DNA from: JAHCHG01 sp038246645
GTDB taxonomy: Bacteria; Acidobacteriota; Blastocatellia; Pyrinomonadales; Pyrinomonadaceae
Assembly: GCA_038246645.1 (NCBI GenBank)
Contig: JBBRVS010000230.1
Span: 1 to 8,779, forward strand
Direction of reading: 5' to 3'
DNA length: 8,779 nucleotides
Shown piece after piece: positions 6,763 through 8,779 of the stretch; position 1 is the stretch's first letter, and every line of letters starts with the position of its first letter. The translations under genes were made by a program, and so were the position numbers. The notes beneath the pieces were generated by a model. It saw only the letters and a list, made by a program, of their open reading frames with translations, was not told the origin of the DNA and made no database searches.

Positions 6763-6877
6763 ACAATGGACAACGGACAATGGACAACGGACAACGGACA
6801 ACGGACAATTTTTAAAAAATTGATTAGATGCCGGATTAAATATTGTCCATTGTCCATTGTCCATTGTCAGTTGTCTA
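6763..6877. repeat. Inverted pair of heptamer arrays between ribD and ksgA
   Basis: The left array (6763-6809) is six full copies of ACAAYGG plus a partial one. The right array (6843-6877) is three copies of TTGTCCA plus two degenerate ones (TTGTCAG, TTGTCTA). The arrays are reverse complements, so the ribD-ksgA mRNA could fold a hairpin of about 25-35 bp, imperfect where units carry ACGG, around a 33-nt AT-rich centre that includes a small palindrome (CAATTTTT/AAAAATTG, near 6806-6822). The last right-hand unit contains the ribD stop codon (TAG, 6877-6875), and the left array ends 9 nt before the ksgA ATG. This resembles short tandemly repeated heptanucleotide sequences known in some bacteria. 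Possible effects are partial termination, RNase protection or processing between the two genes. Confidence 0.8.
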
Positions 6878-8014
6878 ATCTCTGTTCGGATAGCCCGTGA
6901 TTTCCAGATCTTCGCCGTGACTCGTGATTTCGACATCTCTCAGACGCATCGCGCTCGATAAAACCTGTGCGCCTTGTCCGCCGATGGCGGTCGGCGCGTC
7001 TTTGCCGCCGATGACGAGCGGCGCGATGAAAAATGTGATTTTATCAATCAGTTTCGCGTCATAAAACGAACCGGCGATTTCCGCGCCGCCTTCGACCAAA
7101 ACGCTCTGTATCTCGCGTTTTCCGAGTTCCTGCAGCACACCGAAAAGATTTCTGCCGCCTTCGGCAATATAGATTACTTCAACGCCCTCGCTCCGCAGAT
7201 CGGCAATTTTTTCATCGTCCGAACTATCGGTAAAAACGATTGTCGGAATTTCCTTCGCCGTTAAAACAACCTGTGAATTCAGAGAAATCCGCAAGGAATT
7301 ATCAAGAATTACGCGAGCCAGCGGGCGGCGGCGCGTTTTCCCCGAACGATCCGATAATTGCGGATTATCCACAACGACCGTATTTGCACCGACCAGAATC
7401 GCGTCGTATTCGTGGCGGATTTCCTGAACTCTCTCACGCGATTTTTCACCCGTAATCCAGCGCGAATCGCCTGTTCGCGTGGCAATTCGCCCGTCGAGCG
7501 AAATTCCCATCTTCAAATGGACGAATGGTTTTCCGGTTTTATGCCAATGGATGTATTTTTCGTTTTGTATTTCTGCTTCGTTTCTTAAAATATCGGTCAC
7601 AACTACAATTCCCTTTTGCCGCAAAAATTCAAATCCCTTTCCGGCGACAAGCGGATTCGGATCTTCTAAAGGCGCAACAACTCTTTTTATTCCCGCATTA
7701 AGCAACGCTTCGGTGCAGGGCGGAGTTTTGCTGAAATGACTGTGAGGTTCGAGCGAAACATATGCGGTCGCGCCTTTTGAAAGCTCGCCCGCTTGTTTTA
7801 AAGCGATCGCTTCGGCGTGAATTATATCCTTAAAAATATAACATCCTTCGCCGACAATTTCACCGCTCTTCGCAACGATTACGCAGCCGACCAGCGGGCT
7901 TGGCGAAACTTGTCCCAAACCTTTACTTGCAAGTTCCAAAGTTCGCCGCATCATTTCAAAATCAATTTGTTTTTGTTTTTCTGAAAACAAGGTTTTTATT
8001 AAAAAGTCAAACAA
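6875..8014 (-). CDS. ribD: Riboflavin biosynthesis deaminase-reductase RibD
   Basis: This is the bifunctional enzyme of the cytosolic riboflavin pathway: the N-terminal domain deaminates the pyrimidine of the GTP-derived intermediate, and the C-terminal domain reduces its ribosyl group with NADPH. The deaminase region shows SPSPLVGCVIV (37-47), HAE (66-68) with the zinc His and catalytic Glu, and EPHSH...TPPC (89-100). The reductase region shows KMGISLDGRIAT (168-179), WITG (186-189), DAILVGANTV..DNPQL (204-220) and VEGGAEIAGSF (307-317). The usual first zinc Cys of EPCSH is His91 here. Length (379) is slightly above the usual 360-370. The start shown is a TTG 2 nt after the stop of the preceding small gene; an ATG at 7954 before MRRTLELA would give 359 residues and is a serious alternative, since neither has a clear Shine-Dalgarno. 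Other riboflavin genes are not in view and no FMN riboswitch is visible. Confidence 0.93.
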   Translation of the reverse strand: MFDFLIKTLFSEKQKQIDFEMMRRTLELASKGLGQVSPSPLVGCVIVAKSGEIVGEGCYIFKDIIHAEAIALKQAGELSKGATAYVSLEPHSHFSKTPPCTEALLNAGIKRVVAPLEDPNPLVAGKGFEFLRQKGIVVVTDILRNEAEIQNEKYIHWHKTGKPFVHLKMGISLDGRIATRTGDSRWITGEKSRERVQEIRHEYDAILVGANTVVVDNPQLSDRSGKTRRRPLARVILDNSLRISLNSQVVLTAKEIPTIVFTDSSDDEKIADLRSEGVEVIYIAEGGRNLFGVLQELGKREIQSVLVEGGAEIAGSFYDAKLIDKITFFIAPLVIGGKDAPTAIGGQGAQVLSSAMRLRDVEITSHGEDLEITGYPNRD

Positions 8015-8016
8015 TT

Positions 8017-8238
8017 TTATTTGAGTTGTTCGAGCGCGTGAGTAATCACCAGGTCAATATCTTCTTCCGACAATCCTTTAAAGTATTTTTCTGTCAAATC
8101 AATTCCGGTTTCATTAACATAATGTTCGGATTTTACAACAATTATGACTTTTTCACCTTCCGTTAATTCCGTTAATTCTTGAATGTTTATCGGCTTAAAA
8201 ACGCCATCTTCAAAAACTGCTTCAATTGTTTGATTCAT
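8017..8238 (-). CDS. DUF104/AF2212-like antitoxin-type small protein
   Basis: This is a 73-residue protein whose N-terminus, IEAVFEDGVFKPI (5-17), followed by an acidic turn (TEGEKVIIVV, 26-35), matches the small beta-barrel DUF104 (AF2212-like) family. Members are often annotated as antitoxins of VapC/PIN-type pairs. The C-terminal part (about 45-73: LTEKYFKGLSEEDIDLVITHALEQLK) is a charged helix, plausibly a partner- or toxin-binding tail. The start is well supported by a strong GAGGAG site six bases upstream. No PIN-domain toxin follows: the next gene is ribD, 2 nt downstream, so translational coupling with ribD is possible. It may be an orphan antitoxin, or a family member with another function. 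The family call is from recognition of the N-terminal motif only. Confidence 0.75.
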   Translation of the reverse strand: MNQTIEAVFEDGVFKPINIQELTELTEGEKVIIVVKSEHYVNETGIDLTEKYFKGLSEEDIDLVITHALEQLK

Positions 8239-8244
8239 TTCAAA

Positions 8245-8250
8245 CTCCTC
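8245..8250 (-). promoter_or_regulatory. Strong Shine-Dalgarno for the DUF104 gene
   Basis: GAGGAG on the minus strand, within AAAGAGGAG, lies six bases before the ATG at 8238. It is the clearest ribosome binding site in the window and fixes the start of the small gene. The rest of the 120-nt gap to the GH125 remnant (8251-8358) is AT-rich and must hold the promoter for the small gene-ribD-ksgA unit if that unit is an operon, but I see no convincing -35/-10 pair. Confidence 0.75.
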
Positions 8251-8358
8251 TTTTTGATTGAATTATTTGCGGCACTTGTAACTTTATTTCAAATCAACAG
8301 TTTTTCGCAACAGCAAATAAACAAATAAAAAAGGAATTTCAACTTATTACTGATAAGA

Positions 8359-8779
8359 TTAAAAATCACTTTTCAAAACTGACTTTCGCTCATTAAATAT
8401 TTTCAACATCATCTCACCGAAAATCGTATTCGCCCACGAAAACCATTTTCTAGTAAAGTCTTTCGGATCATCAGGATCAAAAGATTCGTGCATAAATCCC
8501 GTTCCGGCGTGTGTTCGTTTCAACATCGAAAGCGCGTTTTTGATTTCCGTTTCATTATCCGAAGTCATCATCGCCCGTAATCACAAAAGTATCCGGTTTC
8601 CCGTCGCGCGTTCCGGTTTCCACGGTCGTATCCAAAAGTGTTCGGATAACAATTTTCAAACATCCACGCGAGTTCTTTATCCTTGATCGCCGATTTCACT
8701 TCCAAAATCTTCGCTTCAACCGCTTTGCTCGTAAATTTCCGCTCGCTCAAAACGGGGCGTTTGCTTTCAAAAGTTTGAG
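8359..8779 (-). pseudogene. GH125 glycosidase remnant with internal deletion
   Basis: The minus-strand reading from the window edge gives QTFESKRPVLSERKFTSKAV and ELAWMFENCYPNT, which is the N-terminal region of glycoside hydrolase family 125 (formerly DUF1237; exo-alpha-1,6-mannosidases). One extra A in the AAAA run at 8634-8637 (T on the gene strand) shifts the frame; removing it restores NTLDTTVETGTRDGKPDTFV and then ITGD. The sequence then jumps, near 8565-8575, straight into the family's C-terminus: MMTSDNETEIKNAL, HAGTGFMHESFDPDDP and FTRKWFSWANTIFGEMML, stopping at 8359. Full-length members are about 450-480 residues, so roughly 300 or more residues including the central barrel and active site are missing. 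The frame changes again at the junction. The 5' end lies beyond the window. A functional enzyme is impossible as sequenced. Confidence 0.82.

Noticed and set aside
6755..6808. An 18-residue N-terminal extension of KsgA
   Set aside because: It is translated from the TTGTCCR heptamer array and matches no KsgA sequence; the family N-terminus begins at the ATG at 6754.
6763..6877. CRISPR-like array
   Set aside because: The units are 7 bp in direct contact with no spacers, and no cas genes are present.
8200..8358. An FMN riboswitch before the ribD unit
   Set aside because: None of the conserved RFN element blocks (for example AGGGTTC) are visible, and the stretch is simple AT-rich sequence.

Overview
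The window looks like a chromosomal segment of an Acidobacteriota bacterium, probably class Blastocatellia (Pyrinomonadales-like). This is an inference from gene style. The segment has a secreted protein with the VWFA-related domain that is expanded in Acidobacteria, a secreted di-heme peroxidase ending in DFDGDGKTD-type FG-GAP repeats, moderate to low GC, and several families of non-coding palindromic and heptameric repeats. No phage, plasmid or IS genes are visible.

Left part (1-1450, + strand): a 121-bp palindromic element is followed by a well-formed yybP-ykoY (Mn2+) riboswitch with a competing terminator hairpin. The riboswitch leads into a TerC/Alx-family membrane protein gene. That gene carries an in-frame amber codon and a one-base insertion, so it is broken as sequenced although its riboswitch looks intact. 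A strong intrinsic terminator closes the unit.

Middle (1504-5860, + strand): an exported von Willebrand factor A protein comes first. A 480-bp non-coding gap follows, holding a 153-bp element with 29-bp inverted ends and an AT-rich stretch. Next is a 940-residue exported fusion protein: fibronectin III-like domain, MauG/CcpA di-heme cytochrome c peroxidase with two CxxCH sites, a beta-rich linker domain, and six FG-GAP-like repeats that arose by duplication of a three-repeat block. A hairpin usable in both directions separates it from the converging right-hand genes.

Right part (8779-5906, - strand): in transcription order there is a decayed GH125 (alpha-1,6-mannosidase family) remnant with a large internal deletion, a small DUF104/AF2212-like antitoxin-type gene with a strong ribosome binding site, ribD (riboflavin deaminase-reductase, 2 nt downstream) and ksgA/rsmA (16S rRNA dimethyladenosine methyltransferase). 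The ribD-ksgA gap is filled by heptamer repeats in inverted orientation. A related heptamer-periodic stretch lies inside the ksgA coding sequence.

I found no clearly new multi-gene system. The most interesting points are the intact Mn riboswitch on a broken terC, the peroxidase/FG-GAP fusion, the invasion of gaps and one coding region by heptamer repeats, the Cys-to-His change at the zinc site of RibD, and the internally deleted GH125 gene. Single-base insertions in homopolymers occur in both broken genes, so sequencing error must be excluded before decay is claimed.
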